Shown here: positions 1-6,436 of the stretch, in pieces
Layout of the letters: every line of letters begins with the position of its first letter
Numbering within the stretch: the stretch's first letter is position 1
Assembly: GCA_031286245.1 (NCBI GenBank)
Contig: JAITUO010000036.1
Coordinates: forward strand, 1-7,110
Length of the DNA: 7,110 bases
Source of the DNA: Coriobacteriales bacterium
Lineage (GTDB): Bacteria > Actinomycetota > Coriobacteriia > Coriobacteriales > UBA8131
Direction of reading: 5' to 3'
Notes under the pieces: generated by a model
Database searches by the model: none
What the model saw: the letters and a program-made list of their open reading frames with translations, nothing else
Told to the model about the DNA's origin: nothing
Translations under genes and position numbers: made by a program

Positions 1-200
1 TCACAACTCATCTACCAGCACGTTTAAATTGTGGAGAAAACCAGATCTGGTTTTTCTGGTCAAACAGCCATACATGAGAGCCCTTTTACGGCAGAAACTC
101 GGAAATTCCCAGGATTGCCAATTTATAGGCTATACAGATGTGTAGAAGTCAAGGGAAAGAGGCTAATTCACTGGAATTCCTGACCACAGCTCAATAAATT
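1..200. other. Intergenic stretch with no supported gene
   Basis: I see no gene here that I can support. An 18-bp perfect palindrome lies at 37-54 (AAAACCAGATCTGGTTTT). It could form a weak A/T-flanked hairpin with a GATC loop and might terminate a plus-strand gene ending left of the window. In one plus frame the first codons end at a TAA at 25-27. In another plus frame the sequence is open from 2 to a TAG at 143-145 (47 sense codons), but it lacks recognisable motifs and reaches the window edge, so a truncated gene end cannot be excluded or supported. Confidence 0.5.
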
Positions 201-237
201 AGCACCGGGCGAGCCTCCATTAAATGGAGGCTCGCCC
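199..237 (-). terminator. Terminator-like hairpin, distal, downstream of hydrogenase
   Basis: A perfect 14-bp inverted repeat (207-220 with 224-237, 3-nt loop) is rich in G/C. Read on the minus strand it is followed by an imperfect T-rich stretch (GGTGCTAATTTATT). It lies about 80 nt beyond the hydrogenase stop and probably backs up the hairpin at 246-280. The interrupted U-tract makes termination less certain than the stem itself. Confidence 0.6.
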
Positions 238-245
238 AGCACTTA

Positions 246-280
246 TATAAAACGGCGTGTCAGATCACAGCACCGCCGTA
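246..280 (-). terminator. Terminator-like hairpin, proximal, downstream of hydrogenase
   Basis: On the minus strand ACGGCG at 279-274 pairs with CGCCGT at 257-252. Two further pairs follow across one bulged G, with a loop of about 11 nt. TTTTATATAA follows directly. The hairpin lies about 35 nt after the hydrogenase stop codon. A competing hairpin (270-275 with 286-291) overlaps it, so the 3' untranslated region could adopt two structures. Confidence 0.5.
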
Positions 281-314
281 GATTACGGTGCCACTGAGAC
301 TGTTTGCTACTGCA

Positions 315-2249
315 CTACAGCACCGTCACGTCTGCGCCAATGCACACGCAATCATCAGCGCACTTCTCCCCAGCACACTGGCACTCTTTAGCATCTGCCC
401 CATCCTCATTTGGCATATGCCAAGCTCGATGATCTGTATGTAACAGATGGTGTGACCGCTCCTTTAGGGGAGAACCCAAGAACTCCTGATAGACCTGCTT
501 GATCACTGGGTTCTCGTGTGAGAAGCGATACTCGTTATGTTTGTCCAATCCATATAAAATCCTGCTACGCAAAGCTACTGCAGCCAGATTGCTGGTAATC
601 GGTTGGCCTCCACCATTGACACAACCACCTGGGCAGCTCATGATCTCAACAAAATCGTACGCCACTTCACCAGCCTTGATGGCCTCCAGCAGTTTACGGG
701 TATTACCTAACCCGCTGGCAACTGCGATTCGCACAGTGCCTGCCCCTGGTACTTCGAAATTAGCCTCTTTCCAACCATCCAGACCTCGGACGCCTGCAAA
801 GGCATCCGGATCAGGATTGTCACCAGTGACCAGATAGTAAGCGCTGCGCAAAGCCGCTTCCATGACGCCGCCGGTAGCACCGAAGATCTCTCCGGCACCC
901 GAGCCAATACCCAGAGGACTGTCGAAATCAACTTCATCCAGTGCTGCGATGTCGATGAACTCCGACTTCAATAAGCGGCCCATCTCACGCACGGTCAACA
1001 CTAAGTCGACATCACGCCCAGCCCCGGCATCATCCATCGCCGGAATGTCACACTCATGTTTCTTGGCCAGACAGGGCATGATCGATATACAGCGGATCCG
1101 CTTCGGGTCGATCCCGGTCTTCTCCGCAAAATAAGTTTTTGCGATCGAACCAAACATCTGCTGTGGTGATTTGGCTGTGGACAAGTTATCGATAAACTCT
1201 GGGTAGTGGGCCTTCACCCAGCGAACCCAGGCCGGGCAGCAGGATGTGAACATCGGCCAGGAATATTGGTCGCGATGAGTAAAACGCTCGATAAATTCAC
1301 TGCCTTCTTCCATGATGGTCAGGTCAGCAGTAAAATCGGTGTCGAACACGTAGTCGAATCCGACAGCTTTCAAGGCTGCTACCAGGCGCTTGACAGTCGC
1401 TTGCTCTGCGGTCAGACCGAGTTGCTCTCCCCAGGCAGCACGAACGGAGGGAGCGACCTGGACAACCGTCACCAGATCGGGATCGGCCAGGTAGTCCAAG
1501 ACGCGCTCAGTGTCGTCGCGCTCGCGCAAGGCACCGACCGGGCAACGGACGATGCACTGTCCGCACAAAGCGCAATCGGATTCTTCAATCAGCCGGCCCC
1601 CGCGCACGCCGATGGTTGTACGGGTGGCACGGTTTTTTAAGTCCCAGATGTCGGTTGCCTGGACATCCTGGCAGACTTTTACACAGCGCATACACTTGAT
1701 GCATTTGCTCGCATCACGGATCAGGGGTATGTCGGTATTCCATTCAAAGGGCTCAATTTGGGGAGAAAACCGGGTGTCAGTGATGTTGAGGTCGTTGGCC
1801 AAGATGCGCAGTTCGCAATTTCCGGCACGCACACAGCTGGTGCACTGAACATCATGCTGGGATAAGATCAGCTCGACATTCATACGGCGTGAGGCTCTTG
1901 TCTTGGGGCTGTTGGTCGAAATGTCCATGCCCTCTGCCACCAGGTTGTTGCATGCGGAAACGAGCTGGTCGTAACCTGCGACCTCGACACAACAGACGCG
2001 GCAGGCACCGACATCGTTGGTTCCCCACAGGAAACAAAGCGTAGGGATTTTAATGCCGAGTGACTGGGCGGCTGCCAAGATGGTCATGGTCTCAGGTACC
2101 TGGGTGGCGCGTCCGTTGATAGTGATGTTGACTGTGTCTACCATAGGTTGCTTGGTGTTTTCTATTTTGGTGTTATCTACTTTGGAGTTTTCTGCTATGG
2201 AGTTTTTTACTTTGGTGCTTTGCTGGATTTCTACTTGTTTCTCTACCAT
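315..2249 (-). CDS. hydA: [FeFe] hydrogenase, monomeric CpI-like architecture
   Basis: The 644-residue cytoplasmic enzyme catalyses reversible H2 production and oxidation. Domains in order are: repeat-rich extension (about 1-35); 2Fe-2S ferredoxin domain (C72, C83, C86, C100); His-ligated 4Fe-4S site (H132, C136, C139, C145); two 4Fe-4S motifs (C183/186/189/193 and C226/229/232/236); and the H-cluster domain. The H-cluster domain has all three signatures: TSCCPAW at 335-341, MPCLAKK at 391-397 and MSCPGGC at 537-543. The final ~30 residues form an unusual Cys-rich tail. I chose the ATG at 2249 because it overlaps the upstream stop (ATGGTAG) and GGAGGG lies 11 nt before it. A longer reading to 2306 lies wholly inside the upstream gene. 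ATG 2144 would remove the repeat extension but has no Shine-Dalgarno. The overlap implies translational coupling with the GltD-like partner. Activity also requires HydE, HydF and HydG, which are not in this window. Family assignment is very secure; the physiological direction is inferred. Confidence 0.97.
   Translation of the reverse strand: MVEKQVEIQQSTKVKNSIAENSKVDNTKIENTKQPMVDTVNITINGRATQVPETMTILAAAQSLGIKIPTLCFLWGTNDVGACRVCCVEVAGYDQLVSACNNLVAEGMDISTNSPKTRASRRMNVELILSQHDVQCTSCVRAGNCELRILANDLNITDTRFSPQIEPFEWNTDIPLIRDASKCIKCMRCVKVCQDVQATDIWDLKNRATRTTIGVRGGRLIEESDCALCGQCIVRCPVGALRERDDTERVLDYLADPDLVTVVQVAPSVRAAWGEQLGLTAEQATVKRLVAALKAVGFDYVFDTDFTADLTIMEEGSEFIERFTHRDQYSWPMFTSCCPAWVRWVKAHYPEFIDNLSTAKSPQQMFGSIAKTYFAEKTGIDPKRIRCISIMPCLAKKHECDIPAMDDAGAGRDVDLVLTVREMGRLLKSEFIDIAALDEVDFDSPLGIGSGAGEIFGATGGVMEAALRSAYYLVTGDNPDPDAFAGVRGLDGWKEANFEVPGAGTVRIAVASGLGNTRKLLEAIKAGEVAYDFVEIMSCPGGCVNGGGQPITSNLAAVALRSRILYGLDKHNEYRFSHENPVIKQVYQEFLGSPLKERSHHLLHTDHRAWHMPNEDGADAKECQCAGEKCADDCVCIGADVTVL
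2145..2219 (-). repeat. Five degenerate 15-bp tandem repeats in the hydrogenase 5' end
   Basis: Five consecutive 15-nt units (minus-strand consensus near AACWCCAAAGTAGAA) encode the pentads STKVK, NSIAE, NSKVD, NTKIE and NTKQP. They lie between the first ten residues and the usual start of the ferredoxin domain (MVDTVNITING). The stretch is Lys/Asn-rich, hydrophilic and probably disordered. Being in multiples of 15 nt, changes in copy number would keep the reading frame. Confidence 0.85.
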
Positions 2250-4180
2250 GATATGGTTCTCCCTCCACGCAAAGCGCCTAAGCCGAAGTGGTCGCATCGC
2301 AGACAACGACCGGCTTCCTGTTTTGCCTCTATTTCAGAGAAGCCTAGTTCTGTAGCATCGAAGTTGCCAGCCAGAATTGTTGGTATTACTTCAACCATAT
2401 TCGAACGGGCACAGTAGGCCCGACCTTTGGCAAGAGCTGCTGGTATTTCGACTTCAACATTGATCTGATGGTCATATCCTAAGAAGGTATCGATATTTCT
2501 GGCTGCTGCTTTGCCAGCGGCAATCGCCATGATGGCTGAGGATGGGCCACTGACGCAGTCACCTCCCGAGAAGACTTTTGGGTGGCCTGGCACACGGGCA
2601 TCATTTTGTGCGTCTATGCGGTCGCGTTTGACCGGTATACCGAAATCAGCAAAGGCTTCTGAGTTAATAGCCTGGCCGATCGCCAGGATTAGGACATCGG
2701 TTGGCAAGGTGTAGGCTGGTGCATCGGAGTTTATGGGCTTGGGGCGTCCGTCGATAATCTCAGAGACCATTTGTGGTTGCACCGTCAAGCCGGCGACTTT
2801 ACCGTCTGTCGTTTCAATAGCTACCGGAGCGAGCAATTCTAAGAGCTCGCAGCCTTCTGCCCTGGCCATCTCGACTTCAGCTGGCAAAGCGGTCATGTCT
2901 TGTATACGACGACGGTAGATGACACTGGTGTGTTTGGCACCGAGGCGTTGAGCAGTACGCGCAGCATCCATCGCCACATTGCCGCCGCCAATGACTCGGA
3001 CGGTCTTGCCGGTGAAGTCTGGCTTGTTACTGCCAGGTGTGTCGTCGTTGCCAGTCGTGTTGTCGTTGCCAGTCGTGTCGTCGCTTGGTGCGTCTACGTC
3101 TCCCATCCCACGTAATAACTCGACAGCCGAGTAGACACCGGCAGCATCTTCTCCAGATAAGCCAAGTTTATTCTCGGAGTGAGCACCAATAGCGATATAG
3201 ACAGCATCAAAGTCTTCGACCAGCTGTTTGATTGGGATATCAGTGCCAATAGTGACCTCTGTATTGACTTCAATACCAGCCGACAGCAGATAATCGATCT
3301 CTGTCTGCAGCTCTTGGCGTGGCAAGCGAGAGGCTGGAATTCCGTATCGCAGCATGCCTCCGAGACGTTTGCGCTGCTCGAAGACGACTGGTGAATGGCC
3401 CATCAATGCCAGGTAGTAAGCGCAGGTCAAGCCAGCCGGTCCACTGCCGATGATAGCTATGCGCTTGTTAGTGGACTCTGCTTTGGTTGGGAGAATTATG
3501 GCATCATCGAGGCTGGAGCCGTATAGTTTGCTGGCATCAGTGTTATTACAGAAATCGTTAGCAAAGCGCTTGATTGCTCGAATATTGATTGGATCATCCA
3601 TCAAGGAGCGACGGCAGTATGCCTCACAGGGATGTTCACAGACCAACCCACAGACTGTTGAAAACGGGTTATCCTTACGTATCAGCTTGACTGCCTCAGC
3701 ACATCTGCCTTGAGCGACCAAGGCGATATAGCCAGGGATATCCACTTCCGCCGGACAGCCGGAAGTGCAGGGAACTGGAGCGAACTCATCTGCTGAACAA
3801 TCGTTTTTTTCAATATGGTTGTGGTAGTCATCGGCAAAGGCTTTAATCGAACGTAGTACCACAGCAGCAGCCTCATAACCGATGGCACAGTCAGCAGAGG
3901 CATACACACACTCAGCTAGTTCGGATACTAGGTCGAGATCTTCATCAAAGCCATAACCATCGAGGATACTATCCAACAGATTGTTCAGCTGAGCCAGACC
4001 AATCCTACAAGGCGTGCATTTGCCACAGCTTTGAGCACCAGCTAGTTTCACAAAACCACTGGCGAACTCCACTGGACAGGCAGTTTCAGTACTGCTTTGC
4101 AGCCTGGCTTCGACAGAGGCATAAATATCTTCCATCGCTACCAGACCTTGACTCTTATCAAAGACTTTCATTTTTGTCAT
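2243..4180 (-). CDS. NuoF-type 4Fe-4S domain fused to GltD-like NAD(P)H oxidoreductase
   Basis: This 645-residue protein is the probable NAD(P)H-facing partner of the hydrogenase. Residues about 40-115 match the C-terminal 4Fe-4S domain of NuoF (SCGKCTPCR at 51-59, fourth Cys C98), but the FMN- and NADH-binding NuoF core is absent. Residues about 125-210 form the Cys-rich N-terminal domain of glutamate synthase small subunits (C138, C142, C177, C181, C185, C189). An FAD-binding GSGPAG lies at 245-250 and a second dinucleotide motif GGGNVAMDAAR at 398-408, followed by RRR at 423-425, which would suit NADPH but is not proof. The flavoprotein GGD motif is at 539-541, and the tail has GRCLRCD. 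Six Met codons crowd the 5' end in the longest reading (to 4198). I prefer ATG 4180 because GGAG lies exactly 6 nt upstream, while ATG 4198 has no clear site. Similar fusions occur in SfrB-type NADPH oxidoreductases. From memory, one HydDB [FeFe] group (A2) is noted for GltD-like neighbours. The partnership is inferred from operon structure. Confidence 0.92.
   Translation of the reverse strand: MTKMKVFDKSQGLVAMEDIYASVEARLQSSTETACPVEFASGFVKLAGAQSCGKCTPCRIGLAQLNNLLDSILDGYGFDEDLDLVSELAECVYASADCAIGYEAAAVVLRSIKAFADDYHNHIEKNDCSADEFAPVPCTSGCPAEVDIPGYIALVAQGRCAEAVKLIRKDNPFSTVCGLVCEHPCEAYCRRSLMDDPINIRAIKRFANDFCNNTDASKLYGSSLDDAIILPTKAESTNKRIAIIGSGPAGLTCAYYLALMGHSPVVFEQRKRLGGMLRYGIPASRLPRQELQTEIDYLLSAGIEVNTEVTIGTDIPIKQLVEDFDAVYIAIGAHSENKLGLSGEDAAGVYSAVELLRGMGDVDAPSDDTTGNDNTTGNDDTPGSNKPDFTGKTVRVIGGGNVAMDAARTAQRLGAKHTSVIYRRRIQDMTALPAEVEMARAEGCELLELLAPVAIETTDGKVAGLTVQPQMVSEIIDGRPKPINSDAPAYTLPTDVLILAIGQAINSEAFADFGIPVKRDRIDAQNDARVPGHPKVFSGGDCVSGPSSAIMAIAAGKAAARNIDTFLGYDHQINVEVEIPAALAKGRAYCARSNMVEVIPTILAGNFDATELGFSEIEAKQEAGRCLRCDHFGLGALRGGRTISW
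3030..3083 (-). repeat. Three 18-bp tandem repeats inside the GltD-like fusion gene
   Basis: Three consecutive 18-bp units are visible on the plus strand (3030-3047, 3048-3065, 3066-3083). The last two differ at one base and the first is more diverged. They encode the hexads DDTTGN, DNTTGN and DDTPGS (residues about 367-384). This hydrophilic segment lies just before the second dinucleotide-binding motif and is probably a surface loop. Confidence 0.9.
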
Positions 4181-4186
4181 ACGCAT

Positions 4187-4190
4187 CTCC
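4187..4190 (-). promoter_or_regulatory. Ribosome binding site that fixes the fusion gene start
   Basis: GGAG on the minus strand lies 6 nt before ATG 4180. It falls inside the longer reading that begins at ATG 4198, which itself has no comparable site. This supports the shorter protein beginning MTKMKVFDKS. Confidence 0.6.
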
Positions 4191-4236
4191 ATATGCATCC
4201 GTCTGGACTTGATCGGACTGCCCTAAAGCAGTAGTT

Positions 4237-4312
4237 TCGAGCTCCTATGTCGTTGGCTCGAATAATCCATGCACAATCGAGCTGGGCGATGTAGGAACTC
4301 GAGCTCCTACAT
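4237..4312. promoter_or_regulatory. Palindrome and direct-repeat cluster upstream of the hydrogenase operon
   Basis: An exact 11-bp direct repeat, TCGAGCTCCTA, occurs at 4237-4247 and 4299-4309, start to start 62 bp (near six helical turns). A partial copy, TCGAGCT, is at 4278-4284. The second copy sits in a near-perfect 24-bp palindrome (4289-4312: ATGTAGGA and TCCTACAT around CTCGAG). The first can form a hairpin with GCTCG at 4256-4260. The cluster lies about 57-132 bp before the fusion gene start. It could be a tandem operator or a structured mRNA leader. No convincing -35/-10 pair for the operon was found nearby, so the function is inferred. Confidence 0.4.
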
Positions 4313-4352
4313 AGACGCCATGACACAGCAAGCCTCTACACAGGAGGTTCTC

Positions 4353-4448
4353 ATGTTCATAAGTGATGCTGACAAACAATCCACCATTTCGATTGGTGGT
4401 GTTATCACGAATGGGGTTATTTTACTAGCTTTTCTGGGTTTTGGGTAG
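4353..4448 (+). CDS. Tiny ORF with perfect ribosome binding site; small peptide or decayed gene
   Basis: I do not recognise this 31-residue product. AGGAGG at 4342-4347 stands 5 nt before the ATG, as good a site as any in the window. The first half is polar (MFISDADKQSTISIGG) and the second half hydrophobic (VITNGVILLAFLGFG), which could make one short membrane segment. The GG junction loosely recalls a double-glycine leader, but no transporter or peptidase gene is nearby. After the TAG at 4446-4448 the same frame stays open for 40 more codons to a TAG at 4569-4571, and that segment (for example NVRERLCRIDEKKGKL) looks protein-like. A former gene of about 72 codons carrying a nonsense mutation is therefore an equal possibility. 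TAG is an ordinary stop in the hydrogenase operon, so readthrough is not assumed. Confidence 0.35.
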   Translation: MFISDADKQSTISIGGVITNGVILLAFLGFG

Positions 4449-4662
4449 AGGCTCTCATTCAACATAAAAAAACTCGCAAAACACCTCACGAGCATCACAT
4501 GTAATGTACGTGAACGGTTGTGTCGGATTGATGAAAAGAAGGGAAAACTGACTGATCCGATGCTTTCATAGATTAGCATAGCTTACCCAACTCGAATAAA
4601 ACCAGATCAATTCTATAGGCCCCAACAACAAGTCCCGAGATGCTTTTAATCGAGTTAGGTCG

Positions 4663-4671
4663 TGGGATAAT
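4663..4671 (+). promoter_or_regulatory. Candidate extended -10 promoter for the lipoprotein gene
   Basis: TGGGATAAT matches the extended -10 pattern (TG, one base, then GATAAT, 5 of 6 to TATAAT). No good -35 hexamer is present 17 bp upstream, which extended -10 promoters can tolerate. It would give a leader of about 60 nt before the ATG at 4738. This is a pattern match only. Confidence 0.35.
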
Positions 4672-4737
4672 TGATTATGTCGACAACCAGAGAGAAAACG
4701 AAATATTGATCTGGTTCGGACTATTAGGAGGTTGATA

Positions 4738-5175
4738 ATGGTAAGTAGGACAACATCTATGCTAGTGGCATTGTCGATGGTGGTTTCTCTGTGTTTATTT
4801 GGATGTAGCACAGACAATGGAATATATAGAATCCTCTATACTTCCTGTTATGGGTTAGAAAACTACGAGAGAACTATTGTTGTCAACGAAGGTAAGCTTC
4901 CTGTTGGGTTTTATGATGACCTTGAGTTCCAATTCACAGGCGATTGTGTTCCTGATGGTGAAACAGCCATGCAAATAGCATCAGTATTGATGGAGAGTCT
5001 TCAAAGTAATGGAAAACATCTTGGCCTATATCCTTCAGACACTGTGTTTTATGATATTGATAACCAATTATGGATAGTCTCGTTTGGAACATATAGAGAT
5101 TATCCGGGATACATTGTGGCTTTTGCTATTAGGAAGCAGAATGCTGAAGTAGTAGCCATCTGGGCAGAAGAGTAA
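4738..5175 (+). CDS. Small lipoprotein, resembles NTF2-fold immunity family
   Basis: The 145-residue protein starts at ATG 4738, with AGGAGG (4726-4731) exactly 6 nt upstream; the in-frame TTG at 4732 directly abuts that site and is too close. Residues 1-22 are a lipoprotein signal peptide: R4, a hydrophobic core, then lipobox LFGC with C23 as the predicted lipidated residue. The mature protein should be anchored on the outer face of the membrane. Residues about 75-145 (from VPDGETAMQIASVLM through LWIVSFGT to VVAIWAEE) follow the pattern I know from the NTF2-fold immunity family (Imm-NTF2-2, PF15631): a helix with a conserved ETA start, then strands with a W-x-V motif. This is recall of a pattern, not a search. 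No toxin gene is adjacent, so an immunity role is only a suggestion. The gene is visibly AT-richer than its neighbours and stands alone between a divergent operon and a convergent gene, which may indicate separate acquisition. Confidence 0.8.
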   Translation: MVSRTTSMLVALSMVVSLCLFGCSTDNGIYRILYTSCYGLENYERTIVVNEGKLPVGFYDDLEFQFTGDCVPDGETAMQIASVLMESLQSNGKHLGLYPSDTVFYDIDNQLWIVSFGTYRDYPGYIVAFAIRKQNAEVVAIWAEE

Positions 5176-5260
5176 GCATGAGCTGAGCAAGGTACTGGTT
5201 GATAATGAGGTTCCGAATCCGAATAGTACAAATTAGTAGCGTTTAGATCAGCTATAAGCA

Positions 5261-5290
5261 AAACAGCCGGCACCAACATGCCGGCTGTTT
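5261..5290. terminator. Shared intrinsic terminator between convergent genes
   Basis: A perfect 12-bp inverted repeat (AAACAGCCGGCA at 5261-5272, TGCCGGCTGTTT at 5279-5290) has a 6-nt loop. On the minus strand the stem runs into TTTTGCTTAT, a fair U-tract for the alcohol dehydrogenase, whose stop is about 27 nt away. On the plus strand it ends in TTT and could also stop the lipoprotein transcript about 85 nt after its stop codon. Confidence 0.85.
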
Positions 5291-5317
5291 CATCAACAAT
5301 AACTAAGCTTTTTTAAC

Positions 5318-6379
5318 TTACCAGGAAATGCTGACAACTGGTTTAATAAGATCCGCGGGCTTATCCTTCATAAGTAATAACGCTTCTTCAGCCTTATCGA
5401 AACCTTCGAAGTGATGGGTGATCAGCTTGTTTGGATCAACTCGGCCAGCAACTACCATTGCCGCCAGTTTCTCGACGCGCAGTCTACCGCCCATCATCAA
5501 GCCGCCGGTGATTGTTTTGTGACCCATGCCGACACCCCACTCAGCACGCGGAATCTTGATGTAGTCGCCTTCGCCCAGGTAGTTAACGTTGCTGACCACA
5601 CCACCTGGTTTGACCATCTTGACAGCCTCATCAAAGGTGTCGACATTGCCACCAGCGATGATAACGCGGTCGACTCCGAGGTCGTCAGTTTTAGCGAAGA
5701 CCTGATCGAGGATCGGCCCGTCCTTGTAGTTGATGATGTCAGTCGCACCATACTCCCTGGCGATTGCCACGCAATTCGGGCGGGAACCGACTGCAAAAAT
5801 GTCTGAGGCGCCTTTCAATGCGGCACCGCGAACAGCCATCAGGCCAACCGGCCCGATGCCGATGACGCAGACCTTGTCACCGAACTGGATATTGGCCATC
5901 TCAGCGCCCAGAAAACCAGTCGGCATCATGTCGCTGAGCATGGCACCAGCTTCCGGCGAAATGCTGTCCGGCAGCAGGGCCAGGTTACCATCCGCGTCGT
6001 TGACATGGATGAATTCGGCAAAAACGCCGTCTTTAATGTTAGAGAATTTCCAACCCCCGAGCATGCCATTGGAATGCTGACCAAAACCGGCTTGAGCTTC
6101 CAACGAGTTCCAATCGGGTGTGATCGCCGGGATAATGACCCTGTCACCAGGCTTGAAAGCCTTGACGAGCTCGCCGATTTCAACAATCTCGCCGACGCCT
6201 TCGTGGCCTAAGATCAAATCATAACGGTCACCAATCGCACCTTCCCAAACGGTGTGTACATCAGATGTACAAGGAGCCAGTGCGATGGGGCGGACAATTG
6301 CATCCAACGGCCCACAAGCGGGGCGTTCTTTCTCAATCCACCCGATATTACCGATTCCTAACATAGCTAATGCTTTCAC
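5318..6379 (-). CDS. adh: NADP-dependent zinc secondary-alcohol dehydrogenase
   Basis: This 353-residue cytoplasmic enzyme should interconvert secondary alcohols and ketones (such as isopropanol and acetone) with NADP(H). It aligns along its length with C. beijerinckii CbADH and Thermoanaerobacter TbADH (about 350 residues). Numbered from GTG 6379 the key residues fall at the published CbADH positions: catalytic zinc ligands C37, H59 and D150 with E60, the Rossmann motif GIGPVG at 174-179, and the NADP-phosphate determinants S199, R200 and Y218. Shared stretches include GWIEKERP, APCTSD (VSPCTSD in CbADH), GWKFSN, HVNDAD and EEALLLMKDKP. An in-frame ATG at 6394 adds five residues but has no ribosome binding site. 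GTG 6379 has AAGGGAG 5 nt upstream and gives MKALAMLG, matching MKGFAMLG of CbADH. It appears monocistronic, ending at the shared terminator. The true substrate may be a longer ketone or acetoin-like compound; the family and cofactor calls are strong. Confidence 0.96.
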   Translation of the reverse strand: MKALAMLGIGNIGWIEKERPACGPLDAIVRPIALAPCTSDVHTVWEGAIGDRYDLILGHEGVGEIVEIGELVKAFKPGDRVIIPAITPDWNSLEAQAGFGQHSNGMLGGWKFSNIKDGVFAEFIHVNDADGNLALLPDSISPEAGAMLSDMMPTGFLGAEMANIQFGDKVCVIGIGPVGLMAVRGAALKGASDIFAVGSRPNCVAIAREYGATDIINYKDGPILDQVFAKTDDLGVDRVIIAGGNVDTFDEAVKMVKPGGVVSNVNYLGEGDYIKIPRAEWGVGMGHKTITGGLMMGGRLRVEKLAAMVVAGRVDPNKLITHHFEGFDKAEEALLLMKDKPADLIKPVVSISW

Positions 6380-6384
6380 AATTT

Positions 6385-6391
6385 CTCCCTT
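6385..6391 (-). promoter_or_regulatory. Ribosome binding site that selects the GTG start of adh
   Basis: AAGGGAG on the minus strand lies 5 nt before GTG 6379 and inside the coding sequence that an ATG 6394 start would imply. Together with the family alignment it shows GTG to be the likely initiator. Confidence 0.8.
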
Positions 6392-6436
6392 CATAATTTG
6401 TAAGTGGTTTCTGATGGAAAGCTAACGTTATCGCTG

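Noticed and set aside
2..145. Open plus-strand frame at the left edge as a truncated gene end
   Set aside because: 47 codons without a family motif, and another frame is an equally plausible short gene end; the evidence is insufficient.
2250..2306. Upstream extension of the hydrogenase to an ATG at 2306
   Set aside because: The extra 19 residues lie wholly within the end of the upstream gene, are Arg-rich and unlike the family. The overlapping ATG at 2249 has GGAGGG in place.
4307..4579. A 90-codon minus-strand frame in the intergenic region
   Set aside because: It has no ribosome binding site, no recognisable motif, and lies opposite the tiny plus-strand ORF with a far better start.
4732..4737. 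TTG start for the lipoprotein gene
   Set aside because: It directly abuts the AGGAGG site, leaving no spacing; ATG 4738 has the ideal 6-nt distance.
4199..4737. Riboswitch or T-box leader in the intergenic region
   Set aside because: I looked for T-box, common riboswitch core motifs and tRNA-like folds and saw none. Only the palindromic cluster and a weak promoter are supportable.
4730..5207. 11-bp direct repeat GGTTGATAATG on both sides of the lipoprotein gene (4730-4740 and 5197-5207) as an insertion footprint
   Set aside because: One copy is the ribosome binding site and start region, and several 11-mers are expected to recur by chance in a window this size. No transposase or terminal inverted repeats are present.
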